The notes under the pieces are model-generated. The model did no database searches. It was not told the DNA's origin and saw only the letters and a program-made list of their open reading frames with translations. The translations under genes were made by a program, and so were the position numbers. From contig NZ_JABFCL010000004.1 in the NCBI RefSeq assembly GCF_017566145.1, positions 1 through 64,000 on the forward strand: a stretch of DNA of 64,000 nt, written 5' to 3'. The DNA comes from Bittarella massiliensis (ex Durand et al. 2017) (GTDB taxonomy: Bacteria > Bacillota > Clostridia > Oscillospirales > Ruminococcaceae). Positions 1 to 8,423 of this stretch are shown here, in pieces (the stretch's first letter is position 1; each line of letters starts with the position of its first letter).

Positions 1-46
1 CTCGGAAACCGCACTCCCGTGCGCTCCCCTCGCGGACAGCTTTTGT

Positions 47-76
47 ATAATACCATGTCCCCCTCCCCCCTGTCAA
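47..76 (-). promoter_or_regulatory. Leftward sigma-A-type promoter
   Basis: On the minus strand TTGACA (71-76) and TATTAT (47-52) are separated by 18 bases. It would drive a gene lying to the left of the window. No coding start is visible in the remaining 46 bases. Confidence 0.55.
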
Positions 77-216
77 TAGATTTTTAAGACCTTTTTTTAG
101 TTTTTTGCAGGGTTATACACAAGGTAATCATTTTCCCCTTTTTGCGCCGGGTTTCGGGAGGATTTTCTACCGATCGTCAACTTTCTCTCCGCCCTCTTTG
201 GCGGCGAAATCGGTCT

Positions 217-245
217 TTGCAATCGGGGCGGAGCTGTGCTATACT
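217..245 (+). promoter_or_regulatory. Promoter of metA
   Basis: TTGCAA (217-222), 17 bases, TATACT (240-245), about 60 bases before the metA start. The short leader leaves little room for a SAM riboswitch and I do not see one. Confidence 0.6.
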
Positions 246-305
246 TTTTCCATTCGCTCAAAAGGGGGCTCGCCCCTATTTATATAAGAGAAAGGAGAGC
301 GGCTC

Positions 306-1235
306 ATGCCCATCAACATACCCGCCAGCCTACCGGCGGCGGAGACCCTCATTTCGGAGAACATCTTCATCATGACCCAGGAGCGGGCGGTGAGCCAGGA
401 CATCCGCCCCCTGCGCATCGCCATCCTCAACTTGATGCCCAAGAAGATCGAGACCGAGACCCAGCTGCTGCGGGTGCTCTCCAACTCGCCCATCCAGGTG
501 GATGTGGAACTGGTGCAGACGGTGACCCACGTGTCCAAAAACACCCCGGGGGATCACCTGCTGAAATTCTACAAGAGTTTCGAGGACATTCGGGACGAGC
601 GCTTTGACGGGATGATCGTCACCGGGGCCCCGGTGGAACAACTCCCCTTTGAAGAGGTGGACTACTGGGCGGAACTCTGCGAGATGATGGAGTGGAGCAA
701 GTCCCACGTCTACTCCACCTTTCACATCTGCTGGGGGGCGCAGGCCGGACTCTACTACCACTACGGCATTGACAAGGTGCCCCTGGCGCAAAAGCAGTTC
801 GGCCTCTTTCACCACCGGGTGCTGCAGCCGGAACACCCGCTGCTGACCGGCTTTGACGAGTGTTTTCTGGCCCCCCACTCCCGCCACACCGGGCTGCGGC
901 GGGAGGATATTCTGGCCCAGCCGGAACTGGAATTGCTCACCGACTCGGAGGAGGCGGGGGTGCACATCATCGCCAGCAAAAACGGGCGGCAGTTTTTTGT
1001 CACCGGCCACTCGGAGTACGACCGCTACACCCTGCGGGGCGAGTACCTGCGGGACCGGGAGGCGGGGCTGCCCACCGCCCCGCCCTGCAACTACTTTGCC
1101 GGGGACGACCCGGCGGGCGAGGTGCCCTTTGTCTGGCGCTCCCACGGGAGCCTGCTCTACACCAACTGGCTCAACTACTTTGTCTACCAGCGCACCCCCT
1201 ACCACCTGGAGGAGTTGCGGCAGCTGGAAATTTAG
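306..1235 (+). CDS. metA: Homoserine O-acetyltransferase (MetA family)
   Basis: Acylates the hydroxyl of L-homoserine in the first committed step of methionine synthesis, in the cytoplasm. The 309-residue length is that of the MetA family. Cys142 in HICWG is the nucleophile position and the HSE motif is present near residue 237. Residue 111 is Glu (APVEQLPF); in this family Glu at this position is known to favour acetyl-CoA and Gly favours succinyl-CoA, so acetyltransferase is the better call than the usual succinyltransferase label. The ATG at 306 follows a GAAAGGAGAG ribosome binding site. It is a single-gene unit with its own promoter and a strong terminator. Confidence 0.95.
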   Translation: MPINIPASLPAAETLISENIFIMTQERAVSQDIRPLRIAILNLMPKKIETETQLLRVLSNSPIQVDVELVQTVTHVSKNTPGDHLLKFYKSFEDIRDERFDGMIVTGAPVEQLPFEEVDYWAELCEMMEWSKSHVYSTFHICWGAQAGLYYHYGIDKVPLAQKQFGLFHHRVLQPEHPLLTGFDECFLAPHSRHTGLRREDILAQPELELLTDSEEAGVHIIASKNGRQFFVTGHSEYDRYTLRGEYLRDREAGLPTAPPCNYFAGDDPAGEVPFVWRSHGSLLYTNWLNYFVYQRTPYHLEELRQLEI

Positions 1236-1251
1236 ACAGGCACAGCAAACC

Positions 1252-1290
1252 AGCGCCCCCTCCCGCCGCGGCGGGAGGGGGCGCTGTTCT
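1252..1290 (+). terminator. Terminator after metA
   Basis: A perfect 15-bp stem (1252-1266 with 1271-1285) has a CGCG loop and is followed by a short T-containing tail, 16 bases past the metA stop. Confidence 0.75.
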
Positions 1291-1313
1291 ATTGAGCAGA
1301 AGGCCACAGCCCG

Positions 1314-1637
1314 TCACAGGTAGGAGAGGTCGTCGATCAGGGCGATGAGCCGGCACTCCAGTTCTTTGAGGGCCTTGATCCCCGCCTGCCGCCCCTGCCA
1401 ATGCCCTTGGGCCACCCCCTCCTCAAAGGCGTGGAGGTGCTCCTGCTCCTCGCAGACGAGGAGGGCGTGCACCAGCTGTTCGTAGAGGCGGGCGGGCTCG
1501 CCCCCCATCTGGTTGAAGGCGCGCTCGATTTCATTCCACTGGGCGGCGGCCCGCCGGTAGCCGGGGGAGCGCCGCCGGCAGCTCTCGGAAAAGGAGCGGC
1601 TCTGCCGGTACGCCTTTTTGATGCGGCTCATCTCCAT
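1314..1637 (-). CDS. Hypothetical protein, 107 aa
   Basis: I do not recognise the family. The protein is rich in charged residues and predicted helical, with no membrane segment or signal peptide. The start is well supported: AAAGGAGGGG lies just before ATG at 1637 and a TTGCAT-N16-TATAAT promoter lies upstream. It converges with metA and shares the terminator region at 1252-1290. Confidence 0.7.
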   Translation of the reverse strand: MEMSRIKKAYRQSRSFSESCRRRSPGYRRAAAQWNEIERAFNQMGGEPARLYEQLVHALLVCEEQEHLHAFEEGVAQGHWQGRQAGIKALKELECRLIALIDDLSYL

Positions 1638-1653
1638 CCCCTCCTTTTTCTTT

Positions 1654-1681
1654 ATTATATCTCCGCTTTTTTAATATGCAA
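1654..1681 (-). promoter_or_regulatory. Promoter of the 107-aa hypothetical gene
   Basis: Minus-strand TTGCAT (1676-1681), 16 bases, TATAAT (1654-1659), about 17 bases before the start codon, so the leader is very short. Confidence 0.6.
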
Positions 1682-1768
1682 CTACTTTTAATATCATTTT
1701 CAATTATATATTTGAGACTAAAAATGGAATAGTATTACTAGTAGAACTTATAGAGAGGAGGGGACACC

Positions 1769-1960
1769 GTGTTTGAAATTAAGCCAATCAGTTATAAAAA
1801 GGCTAATAGTCCAACAACCATACGTTTTACTGAGGAACTTTTCAGCGAACTAAAAGAAGTTGCCGCAAACGCTGGTGTTTCTTTCAACTCGTTGGTTTTA
1901 CAAGCCTGTGAGTACGCCCTCAAAGATCTGCCGGAGGAGATCAAGACGCCCCACGAGTAG
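1769..1960 (+). CDS. Small ribbon-helix-helix-like protein, 63 aa
   Basis: Starts at GTG 1769 after a GAGAGGAGGGG site. The middle reads TTIRFTEELFSEL followed by a helix ending in SFNSLVLQACEYAL. This is the beta-strand, helix, helix pattern of Arc/CopG-type DNA-binding proteins, and a short basic N-terminus precedes it. No toxin partner is next to it, so it may be an orphan antitoxin-like or autoregulatory protein. The first half is more AT-rich than the neighbours. Function is inferred from pattern only. Confidence 0.65.
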   Translation: MFEIKPISYKKANSPTTIRFTEELFSELKEVAANAGVSFNSLVLQACEYALKDLPEEIKTPHE

Positions 1961-1984
1961 GGGGTGGGCCCGCCCAGGAGACCC

Positions 1985-2010
1985 AACCGCCGAAGCCGGC
2001 GGTTTCTTTT
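1985..2010 (+). terminator. Terminator after the ribbon-helix-helix gene
   Basis: Stem AACCGCC (1985-1991) with GGCGGTT (1998-2004), loop of six, then TCTTTTT. Confidence 0.7.
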
Positions 2011-2026
2011 TGGGAAAAACGCCCCC

Positions 2027-2055
2027 TTGTGCAGGAGGGGGCGAGGGGGTATAAT
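2027..2055 (+). promoter_or_regulatory. Promoter of the coiled-coil gene
   Basis: TTGTGC (2027-2032), 17 bases, perfect TATAAT (2050-2055), 36 bases before the start at 2092. The promoter overlaps an upstream in-frame ATG-less extension, which argues that translation begins at 2092. Confidence 0.65.
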
Positions 2056-2091
2056 GGGGACAAACTCGTCCTTGCAAGAGGGGGGAAAAGG

Positions 2092-2553
2092 ATGGACAAC
2101 GAACAACTGCTCCGGCAGATTGGCGGGATGTTTGGCCAGGTCAACCAGCAGATGGAGGAACTGGCCGGCCAGATGGGCCAGCTGACCCGGCGGATGGACA
2201 CCATGGAGACGCGGCTCAACCAGCGAATGGACACATTGGAAAGCCAGTTGACCGAGCGCCTCGATGGCATTGACGAGCGCCTCGATGGCATTGACGAGCG
2301 TCTCGATGGCATTGACGAGCGCCTTGACCAGGTGGAGGGGCGGCTCGACCAGGTGGAGAGTACCCTGACCCGGGTGGCCGTGACCCAGGAGAACGTGGTT
2401 CTGCCCGCCCTGAAGCAGCTGGCGGAGGGACACGAGGAACTCACCCGGCAGATCGGCGTGGTGGCCACCCAGGTGGAGCGCAACACCGAGACCATCGAAC
2501 TGCACACGGTGCAGATTGCGGGGTTGCAGGAAAAGGTAAAGGCCCTGGCCTGA
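2092..2553 (+). CDS. Coiled-coil protein with heptad repeats
   Basis: A 153-residue, all-helical, charged protein starting at ATG 2092 behind GAGGGGGGAAAAGG. Nearly the whole length is predicted coiled coil (MEELAGQMGQLTRRMDTMETRL and onwards). The centre has three copies of the heptad RLDGIDE followed by two of RLDQVEG/S. There is no membrane anchor. Similar short coiled-coil proteins are widespread and poorly characterised, and the function is unknown. The perfect 21-bp DNA repeats suggest that copy number can change by slippage in whole heptads without breaking the frame. Confidence 0.75.
   Translation: MDNEQLLRQIGGMFGQVNQQMEELAGQMGQLTRRMDTMETRLNQRMDTLESQLTERLDGIDERLDGIDERLDGIDERLDQVEGRLDQVESTLTRVAVTQENVVLPALKQLAEGHEELTRQIGVVATQVERNTETIELHTVQIAGLQEKVKALA
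2254..2316 (+). repeat. Three tandem 21-bp repeats in the coiled-coil gene
   Basis: Units at 2254-2274, 2275-2295 and 2296-2316 are identical except for one C/T change in the third. Each encodes one heptad (ERLDGID), so the repeat preserves both the frame and the coiled-coil phase. Confidence 0.9.
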
Positions 2554-2583
2554 CGCCCCCCTTTCAAGCCAAACTACATACAG

Positions 2584-2618
2584 AGCGCCCCGACAGACGG
2601 TCTGGTCTGCCGGGGCGC
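2584..2618 (+). terminator. Terminator between convergent genes
   Basis: Stem AGCGCCCCG(a)CAGAC paired with GTCTG(c)CGGGGCGCT, followed by CTTTCTTT. It ends the coiled-coil gene and lies 13 bases from the sigF stop on the other strand. Confidence 0.7.
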
Positions 2619-2630
2619 TCTTTCTTTCGG

Positions 2631-3302
2631 TCATTCGGCCAGCATCTCCCGCAGGCGGGAGAGAATCTTCTTCTCCCTGCGGGAGACCTGTACCTGGGTC
2701 ATGGAGAGGGCCTTCCCCACATCGGCCTGGGTCTTTTCCTGGAAGTAGCGCAGCACCACGATCTGCCGCTCCACCGGTTCCAGGCGGCCCACCACCTCCC
2801 GCAGGGAGAGGCTGTCGGTGATCTTCTCCTCGCAGCAGGGGACCGGGATGTCGATGGTCTGGCCGGTCTCGTCCCCGGCGGTGAGGGAGACGGTGGGGTT
2901 ATAGATGCCGATGGCCTCGACGATCTTCTCCTCCTCGATCCCCAGGGCCTGGGAGAGTTCGGCGATGGTGGGCTCCTCCCCCCGCTGGTGGGTCATGCGC
3001 TCCCGCTGGCGGGCCACCTTGAGGGAGACCTCTTTGAGGCTGCGGGAGACCTTGACGGCCCCCCCGTCCCGGAAGAGGCGCTTGATCTCCCCCAAGATGA
3101 CCGGGACGGCGTAGGTGGAGAACTTGTACCCCAGGCTGGGGTCAAAGCCGTCGCATGCCTTGATGAGGCCCATGCACCCGGCCTGGTAGAGGTCGTCGTA
3201 CTCCACCCCCCGCCCCCGGAACCTGCCCGCGCAGGCGTGGACGAGGCCGAGGTTTTCCTCTACAAACTTATCTCGCTGCTTTGCTGGCGATGCGCTTTTC
3301 AA
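2631..3302 (-). CDS. sigF: RNA polymerase sporulation sigma factor SigF
   Basis: Forespore-specific sigma factor that starts the forespore programme once released from SpoIIAB. The 223-residue protein has region 2 (YDDLYQAGCMGLIKA, then FSTYAVPVILGEIKR), region 3, and region 4 (LEPVERQIVVLRYFQEKTQADVG with a helix-turn-helix at TQVQVSRREKK). It is the last gene of spoIIAA-spoIIAB-sigF and overlaps spoIIAB by 35 bases in another frame, which implies coupled translation. A later start inside the overlap is possible. Assignment as SigF rather than SigG rests mainly on this operon. Confidence 0.93.
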   Translation of the reverse strand: MKSASPAKQRDKFVEENLGLVHACAGRFRGRGVEYDDLYQAGCMGLIKACDGFDPSLGYKFSTYAVPVILGEIKRLFRDGGAVKVSRSLKEVSLKVARQRERMTHQRGEEPTIAELSQALGIEEEKIVEAIGIYNPTVSLTAGDETGQTIDIPVPCCEEKITDSLSLREVVGRLEPVERQIVVLRYFQEKTQADVGKALSMTQVQVSRREKKILSRLREMLAE

Positions 3303-3708
3303 GATAGACGCTGGTCCCCTTTCCGGACGTACTTCTCACCTGCAGACGGTCGGTGAACGCCTCCATAACCGCAAAGCCCATCCCCGCGCGCTCCCCGGTG
3401 TCGCAGGTGGTGTAGAGGGGCTCCATGGCCCGCTCGATGTCGGGAATGCCGCAGCCGGCGTCCCGGATGATGATGCGCACCCGGTTGTCGGGATAGATTT
3501 TTGCCGTTATGTAGATTTTGCCGATGCAGTCTTTGTACCCGTGGACCACGCAGTTGGTCACCGCCTCGGAGACGGCGGTCTTGATGTCGCTGATCTCCTC
3601 CACCGTGGGGTCGAGCTGGGCGATGAAGGCCGCCACCGCCACCCGGGCAAAGGACTCATTTTGGGAGCGGCTCTCAAAGGCCAGCTTCATTTCATTGGTC
3701 GGTTTCAC
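3268..3708 (-). CDS. spoIIAB: Anti-sigma F factor SpoIIAB
   Basis: Serine kinase and anti-sigma factor that holds SigF inactive and phosphorylates SpoIIAA. The 146 residues show the GHKL ATP-binding fold: N-box EAVTNCVVHGY, G1 box RDAGCGIPD, and GERAGMGFAVMEAF. The start at 3708 lies 17 bases after the spoIIAA stop and behind AGGAGGAAACCAGG. Length and order match the operon in other endospore formers. Confidence 0.95.
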   Translation of the reverse strand: MKPTNEMKLAFESRSQNESFARVAVAAFIAQLDPTVEEISDIKTAVSEAVTNCVVHGYKDCIGKIYITAKIYPDNRVRIIIRDAGCGIPDIERAMEPLYTTCDTGERAGMGFAVMEAFTDRLQVRSTSGKGTSVYLEKRIASKAAR

Positions 3709-3724
3709 TTCCTGGTTTCCTCCT

Positions 3725-4030
3725 CTATTCGATTCTCACGAGCTTGTCCAGCCCCGAGAGGAGCAGGATTCGCCGGATGGTTCCCTTGGCCCCCTGCACC
3801 CGCAGCTCGCCCCCCTGTTGCTGCATGGTCCGGTAGCGGCCCATGACCAGGCCGACCCCCGAGGAGTCCATAAAGGTGATGCCGGAAAAGTCCAGCACCA
3901 GCAGTTTGGGGCCGAGGGAGGCCACCCGCTCGTCGATGCAGTCGCGAAAGGATCGGGCGGAGTGGTGGTCGATCTCCCCCTCCAAAAAGGCGGTGAGGGC
4001 CTCGCGGTCCCCCTGCAAGTTCACATTCAT
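3725..4030 (-). CDS. spoIIAA: Anti-anti-sigma factor SpoIIAA
   Basis: STAS-domain protein of 101 residues that binds SpoIIAB and frees SigF when unphosphorylated. The phosphorylation site is Ser57 in FMDSSGVGLV. The ATG at 4030 is preceded by GGGAGGTGCGCAG; an open frame continues upstream but the STAS fold begins here (MNVNLQGDRE). It is the first gene of the sigF operon. I did not find a convincing SigH promoter before it. Confidence 0.94.
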   Translation of the reverse strand: MNVNLQGDREALTAFLEGEIDHHSARSFRDCIDERVASLGPKLLVLDFSGITFMDSSGVGLVMGRYRTMQQQGGELRVQGAKGTIRRILLLSGLDKLVRIE

Positions 4031-4097
4031 CTGCGCACCTCCCGCGCGTGTTCTCCGGGCACACCGCCCGGGCAGGGCCTGTCCCCCTTTGAGATTT

Positions 4098-4164
4098 GGC
4101 AAAAAGAGAGAGGACATCCCCTGGAATACCTCTATCCTACGGGATGTCCTCTGCGATTTTTGCC
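4098..4164 (-). terminator. Long hairpin between folC and the sigF operon
   Basis: A perfect 12-bp inverted repeat (4109-4120 with 4141-4152) surrounds a 20-base loop. It is extended on both sides by GGCAAAAA/TTTTTGCC (4098-4105 with 4157-4164) across a small internal loop. On the minus strand the 12-bp stem is followed by CTCTTTTTG, so it can end folC transcription. The symmetry makes it usable in both directions. Confidence 0.7.
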
Positions 4165-4241
4165 GAAACGGGAGCCTCTGCCCCGGTTTCCATTTTTTCC
4201 CGCCCGCCGACTGCCCCGCCGCTTGGGCAGTGGGCAATCTC

Positions 4242-5543
4242 TTATCGGTGAGGCGGCTCCTCCCCCCGCCCCATGGCCAGGAGGAGGGGCCTCGCCTTGC
4301 TCGCCAGGTAGAGGGAGCCGCAGACGGCCAGCAACCCCTCAGGCGGCAGCTGGGCACGGGCGGCGGCTAGGGCCTCCTCCAGTGAGGCGCAGGGGGTGGC
4401 GGGCAGTCCCTGGGCGGCAAAGGCGGCGGCCAGCCGGGCGGGGTCGGCCGCCCGCTCGCTGGGGGGCGCCACCAGGTAGAGGGCGTCGAAGGCCCCGGCC
4501 AGCGAGCGGCCGATCCCCGGCGCGTCCTTGTCCCGCAAGAGGCCGGTGACCGCCACCTTGCGGGGGGCGTCCTGGGCGGCAACCACCTGGCAGAAGGCCG
4601 CCATCCCCGCCGGGTTGTGGGCCCCGTCGAGCAGGAGGGTGGGCCGCTCCCCCAGCCGCTCGCAGCGGGCGGGAAATCGGACGGCGGCCAGCCCCGCCCG
4701 AACGGCCCTCTGGGAGATCGCCAGCCCCTGGGCGGCCAGGACCCGCAGTACCTCGATGGCGGTGAGGGCGTTTTGCAGCTGGTACTCCCCCGCCAGGGAG
4801 AGGGCGTAGGGCAGCCCCCGGTAGGCAAAAGTGCTGCCGGAGAGACCGCTTTTCGCCACCCGCAAAGCCGTCGGGTCCGGGAGGAAGAGGGGGGAGCCCC
4901 GCCGGGCGCACTGCCGGCGGATGACGTCCAGTGCCGCCCCATCCTGCCCGGCACAGCAGACCACCGGTGTGCCCCCCTTGACGATGCCGCACTTGCGCTC
5001 GGCAATGGCGGCGGTGGTGGGGCCGAGGGCTGCGGTGTGGTCCAGGCTGATGGGGGTGATGGCGCAGCAGAGGGGGGCGGGGATGACGTTGGTGGCGTCG
5101 GTGTCGCCCCCCATCCCCACCTCCAGGCAGACCAGGTCCACCCCCTCGGCGGCAAACCACAAAAAGGCGATGGCGGTGTCGATCTCAAACTCGCTGGCGT
5201 AGAGGCCCTCCCCCTCCATGGCGTCGCAGACCGCCTTCACCTGCCCGGTAAGGGCGGCCAGGGCGGCGGGTGAAATCATCTCCCCGTCGATCTGAAAGCG
5301 CTCGCGAAATGTGAGGACAAAGGGGGAGACGTTCCGCCCCACCCGGTAACCGGCGGCCTGTAAGACAGCGGCCACCATGGCGGTGGTGGACCCCTTGCCG
5401 TTGGTGCCGGTGACATGGATGCAGCGCAGCCGGTTCTGGGGGTCGCCCAGCCGGCGCATCAGCTCTCGCATCCGCGCGAGGCCGGGCTTGGGCAGGCCCC
5501 GGCGGCGGCCGTGGATGTAGGCGAGGGCCTGTTCATAGGTCAT
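4242..5543 (-). CDS. folC: Bifunctional folylpolyglutamate/dihydrofolate synthase
   Basis: Adds glutamate to folates (and to dihydropteroate where the enzyme is bifunctional), using ATP in the cytoplasm. The Mur-ligase P-loop TGTNGKGST is at residues 45-53, and the EVGMGGDTDATNVI and DGAHNPAGM motifs of FolC are present. The ATG at 5543 (MTYEQALAYIHG, 433 aa) is preceded by AGAGAGGTGCGCC. An open extension of 12 codons upstream lacks a ribosome site. A terminator separates it from valS, so it may depend on read-through or on a promoter I cannot see. Confidence 0.94.
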   Translation of the reverse strand: MTYEQALAYIHGRRRGLPKPGLARMRELMRRLGDPQNRLRCIHVTGTNGKGSTTAMVAAVLQAAGYRVGRNVSPFVLTFRERFQIDGEMISPAALAALTGQVKAVCDAMEGEGLYASEFEIDTAIAFLWFAAEGVDLVCLEVGMGGDTDATNVIPAPLCCAITPISLDHTAALGPTTAAIAERKCGIVKGGTPVVCCAGQDGAALDVIRRQCARRGSPLFLPDPTALRVAKSGLSGSTFAYRGLPYALSLAGEYQLQNALTAIEVLRVLAAQGLAISQRAVRAGLAAVRFPARCERLGERPTLLLDGAHNPAGMAAFCQVVAAQDAPRKVAVTGLLRDKDAPGIGRSLAGAFDALYLVAPPSERAADPARLAAAFAAQGLPATPCASLEEALAAARAQLPPEGLLAVCGSLYLASKARPLLLAMGRGEEPPHR

Positions 5544-5577
5544 GGCGCACCTCTCTTTCTCCGCCCCATAGGCGGGC

Positions 5578-5616
5578 AAAAAAGTGCGGGCGGCGGGGTG
5601 AATCCGCCGCCCGCAC
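5578..5616 (-). terminator. Terminator after valS
   Basis: A perfect 13-bp GC stem (5584-5596 with 5604-5616) followed on the minus strand by TTTTTT, 44 bases past the valS stop. Confidence 0.85.
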
Positions 5617-5659
5617 AGGGCAATTTGACAAATTGACAGCGATTGGGCGAAGGGAGGCG

Positions 5660-8275
5660 TTAGAGGGCAACCAGGCTCTCCTCCACCTTTTTGAGCCGCT
5701 CCTGGGCGCGGGCCAACTTCTCGCGCTCGGCGTCCACCACGTTCTGGGGGGCACGGCTGACAAACTTCTCATTTTGCAGCTTGCCGGTGAGGCTGGCGAT
5801 CTCCTTCTCGCAGCCCAGCTTCTCCTTCTCCAGGCGCTGGCGCTCCTTCTCCCGGTCCACCAGGTCGTCCATCGGCATCCCGATCTTGGCCTCGGCGGTG
5901 ATGGCCATCACCATCCCCTCCAATTCCAGCTGGGGGGCGACGGCCACCTCGCTGGCGGAGGCCAGGCGCTTGATGAACTCCTCCCCCCGGGCGAAGACGT
6001 CGGCCTGCTCGGTCTCAATAAAGACCTTGGCCTTTTTGGAGGGGGGGACCTGCAGCTCGCTGCGGCGGTTGCGGATGGCGCGGATGGCCTTCATGATGAT
6101 CTCGAACTGCTCCTCCTCCTTGGCAAAGGAGAGGGCGGGATCGCAGACCGGCCAGGGGGCGGTCATGATGCTCTCCCCCTGGTGGGGCAGGGCCTGCCAA
6201 ATCTCCTCGGTGATGAAGGGGGCGAAGGGGTGCAGCAGCTTCATGGTGCCCTCAAAGAGGGTGCAGAGGACCCGCAGGGCGTTTTTCTTCTGCTCGCCGC
6301 CGGCCTGCAGCCGCAGCTTGACAATCTCGATGTACCAGTCGCAGACGATGTCCCAGACAAACTCGTTGACCTTGCCCAGGGCGATGCCCAGCTCGAACTT
6401 GTCGATGTTCTGGGTCACCTGGCGGACGATCTCATTGTACTTGCTCAAAACCCACTTGTCCTCGATCTCCAGTTCACTGGGGAGACCGGGCTCCAGCTCC
6501 TCATCCCCCAGGTTCATGAGGATGAAGCGGGCGGCGTTCCAAATTTTGTTGCAGAAGTTGCGGCTGGCCATGATCTTGTCGTCGGAAAAGCGCATGTCGT
6601 TTCCGGGGCTGTTGCCGGTGGCCAGGGTGAGGCGGAGGGCGTCGGCCCCGTACTGGGCAATGACCTCCAGCGGGTCGATGCCGTTGCCCAGGGACTTGGA
6701 CATCTTGCGGCCCTGGGCGTCCCGCACCAGGCCGTGGATAAAGACGGTCTTAAAGGGGACTTCGCCCATCTGCTCGATGGAGCTGAAGATCATCCGGGCG
6801 ACCCAGAAGAAGATGATATCGTAGCCGGTGACCAGGGTGTCGGTGGGGAAGAAGTAGTCCAGCTCTGGGGTCTTGTCCGGCCAGCCCAGGGTGGAAAACG
6901 GCCAGAGGGCGGAGGAGAACCAGGTGTCCAGGGTGTCCTCGTCCTGCCGGAGCTTGCCGCCGCAGTGGGGGCAGCAGGCGGGCTCTTCCCGGGCGACGAT
7001 GGTCTCGCCGCAGCCGTCGCAGTAGTAGGCGGGGATGCGGTGGCCCCACCACAGCTGGCGGGAGATGCACCAGTCGCGGATGTTTTCCATCCAGTTGTAG
7101 TAGGTCTTGTCAAAGCGGGCAGGGACAAACTGGGTCTCCCCCTCCCGCACCGCCCGGATGGCGGGGGCGGCCAGCTCCTCCATCTTCACAAACCACTGCT
7201 TGCTGACCATCGGCTCGACGGTGGTGCCGCAGCGGTAGCAGGTGCCCACGTTGTGGGTGTGGTCCTCGATGCGCACCAGGTAGCCGCCGGATTCCAAGTC
7301 GGCGACAATGGCCTTGCGGGCCTCATAGCGCTCCATCCCGGCGTACTTGCCGGCGCACTCGGCCATGTGGCCGTCCTCGGTCATGACGTTGATGATGGGC
7401 AGGTCGTGGCGGGCACCCACCTCAAAGTCGTTGGGGTCGTGGGCGGGGGTGATCTTCACCACGCCGGTGCCGAACTCCCGGTCGACGTACTCGTCGGCCA
7501 CCACCGGGATCTCCTTGTCCACCAGGGGGAGGATGACCGTTTTGCCCACGCAGTCGCGGTAGCGCTCGTCCTCGGGGTGGACGGCCAGGGCGGTGTCGCC
7601 GAGCATGGTCTCGGGGCGGGTGGTGGCGATCTCCATGTAGCCGCTGCCGTCGGCAAAGGGGTAGCGGATATGCCAGAAGTGGCCGGCCTGCTCCTCGTAC
7701 TCCACCTCCGCGTCGGAGATGGAGGTCTTGCAGTGGGGGCACCAGTTGATGATCCGCTCGCCCTGGTAGATGAGCCCCTTCTCGTAGAGGCGGCAAAACA
7801 CCTCGCGCACCGCCTTGGAGCAGCCCTCGTCGAGGGTGAAGCGCTCGCGCTCCCAGTCGCAGGAGGAGCCGAGCTTTTTCAGCTGCTCGATGATGCGGCT
7901 GCCGAACTTGTCCTTCCACTCCCAGGCGCGCGCCAAAAAGCCCTCGCGGCCCAGGTCCTCTTTGGTGATCCCCTCCTGGCGCATGGCCTCGACGATCTTG
8001 GCCTCGGTGGCGATGGAGGCGTGGTCGGTCCCCGGCAGCCAGAGCGCCTCATACCCCTGCATCCGCTTGTAGCGAATGAGGATGTCCTGGAAGGTCTCGT
8101 CCAGGGCGTGGCCCATGTGGAGCTGCCCGGTGATGTTCGGCGGGGGGATGACGATGGTGTACGGCTTTTTATCGGGATTGGGTTCGGCGTGGAAATACCC
8201 GCCGGAGAGCCAGAAGTCGTAAATGCGGTCCTCGACCTGCCCCGGGTCGTATTTCTTGTCGAGCTCTTTACGCAT
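5660..8275 (-). CDS. valS: Valyl-tRNA synthetase
   Basis: Charges tRNA-Val and edits misactivated threonine. It is 871 residues, the usual length. The class I signature is HMGH in [15 protein letters not shown] near residue 50, the KMSKS loop starts at Lys524, and the C-terminal coiled coil that clamps the tRNA is present ([14 protein letters not shown]). A clear promoter lies 35 bases before the ATG, and there is no room for a T-box leader, which many Clostridia use here. Confidence 0.97.
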   Translation of the reverse strand: MRKELDKKYDPGQVEDRIYDFWLSGGYFHAEPNPDKKPYTIVIPPPNITGQLHMGHALDETFQDILIRYKRMQGYEALWLPGTDHASIATEAKIVEAMRQEGITKEDLGREGFLARAWEWKDKFGSRIIEQLKKLGSSCDWERERFTLDEGCSKAVREVFCRLYEKGLIYQGERIINWCPHCKTSISDAEVEYEEQAGHFWHIRYPFADGSGYMEIATTRPETMLGDTALAVHPEDERYRDCVGKTVILPLVDKEIPVVADEYVDREFGTGVVKITPAHDPNDFEVGARHDLPIINVMTEDGHMAECAGKYAGMERYEARKAIVADLESGGYLVRIEDHTHNVGTCYRCGTTVEPMVSKQWFVKMEELAAPAIRAVREGETQFVPARFDKTYYNWMENIRDWCISRQLWWGHRIPAYYCDGCGETIVAREEPACCPHCGGKLRQDEDTLDTWFSSALWPFSTLGWPDKTPELDYFFPTDTLVTGYDIIFFWVARMIFSSIEQMGEVPFKTVFIHGLVRDAQGRKMSKSLGNGIDPLEVIAQYGADALRLTLATGNSPGNDMRFSDDKIMASRNFCNKIWNAARFILMNLGDEELEPGLPSELEIEDKWVLSKYNEIVRQVTQNIDKFELGIALGKVNEFVWDIVCDWYIEIVKLRLQAGGEQKKNALRVLCTLFEGTMKLLHPFAPFITEEIWQALPHQGESIMTAPWPVCDPALSFAKEEEQFEIIMKAIRAIRNRRSELQVPPSKKAKVFIETEQADVFARGEEFIKRLASASEVAVAPQLELEGMVMAITAEAKIGMPMDDLVDREKERQRLEKEKLGCEKEIASLTGKLQNEKFVSRAPQNVVDAEREKLARAQERLKKVEESLVAL

Positions 8276-8309
8276 GGCGCAGATGCCTCCTCAATTCTCT
8301 AATAGTCTT

Positions 8310-8338
8310 ATTATGAGTGCGCGGCCCACCCTTGTCAA
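8310..8338 (-). promoter_or_regulatory. Promoter of valS
   Basis: Minus-strand TTGACA (8333-8338), 17 bases, CATAAT (8310-8315). GAGGAGG ribosome binding site follows before the ATG at 8275. Confidence 0.7.
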
Positions 8339-8423
8339 TAGCCGACAAAAGATTGCGGAAGGTTTTGTCAATTCGGCGAAAAAAAGGAGGAGGAACGGCT
8401 TCCCGCAGGGACAGAATTCCCCC

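Noticed and set aside
200..305. SAM riboswitch before metA
   Set aside because: Only about 55 bases lie between promoter and start, and no SAM-I core or terminator is present.
2254..2316. CRISPR-like repeat
   Set aside because: The units are tandem without spacers and encode heptads of a protein.
5633..8302. An 889-codon plus-strand frame opposite valS
   Set aside because: It is a GC-bias shadow of valS with Gly/Leu/His-rich sequence and no ribosome site. The same holds for the long frames opposite ftsQ-murA, ftsW-mraY and the PBP gene.
8316..8332. A T-box-like string (close to AGGGTGG-CCGCG on the minus strand) upstream of valS
   Set aside because: It is the spacer of a TTGACA/CATAAT promoter, lacks one conserved base, and there is no stem I region or terminator around it.
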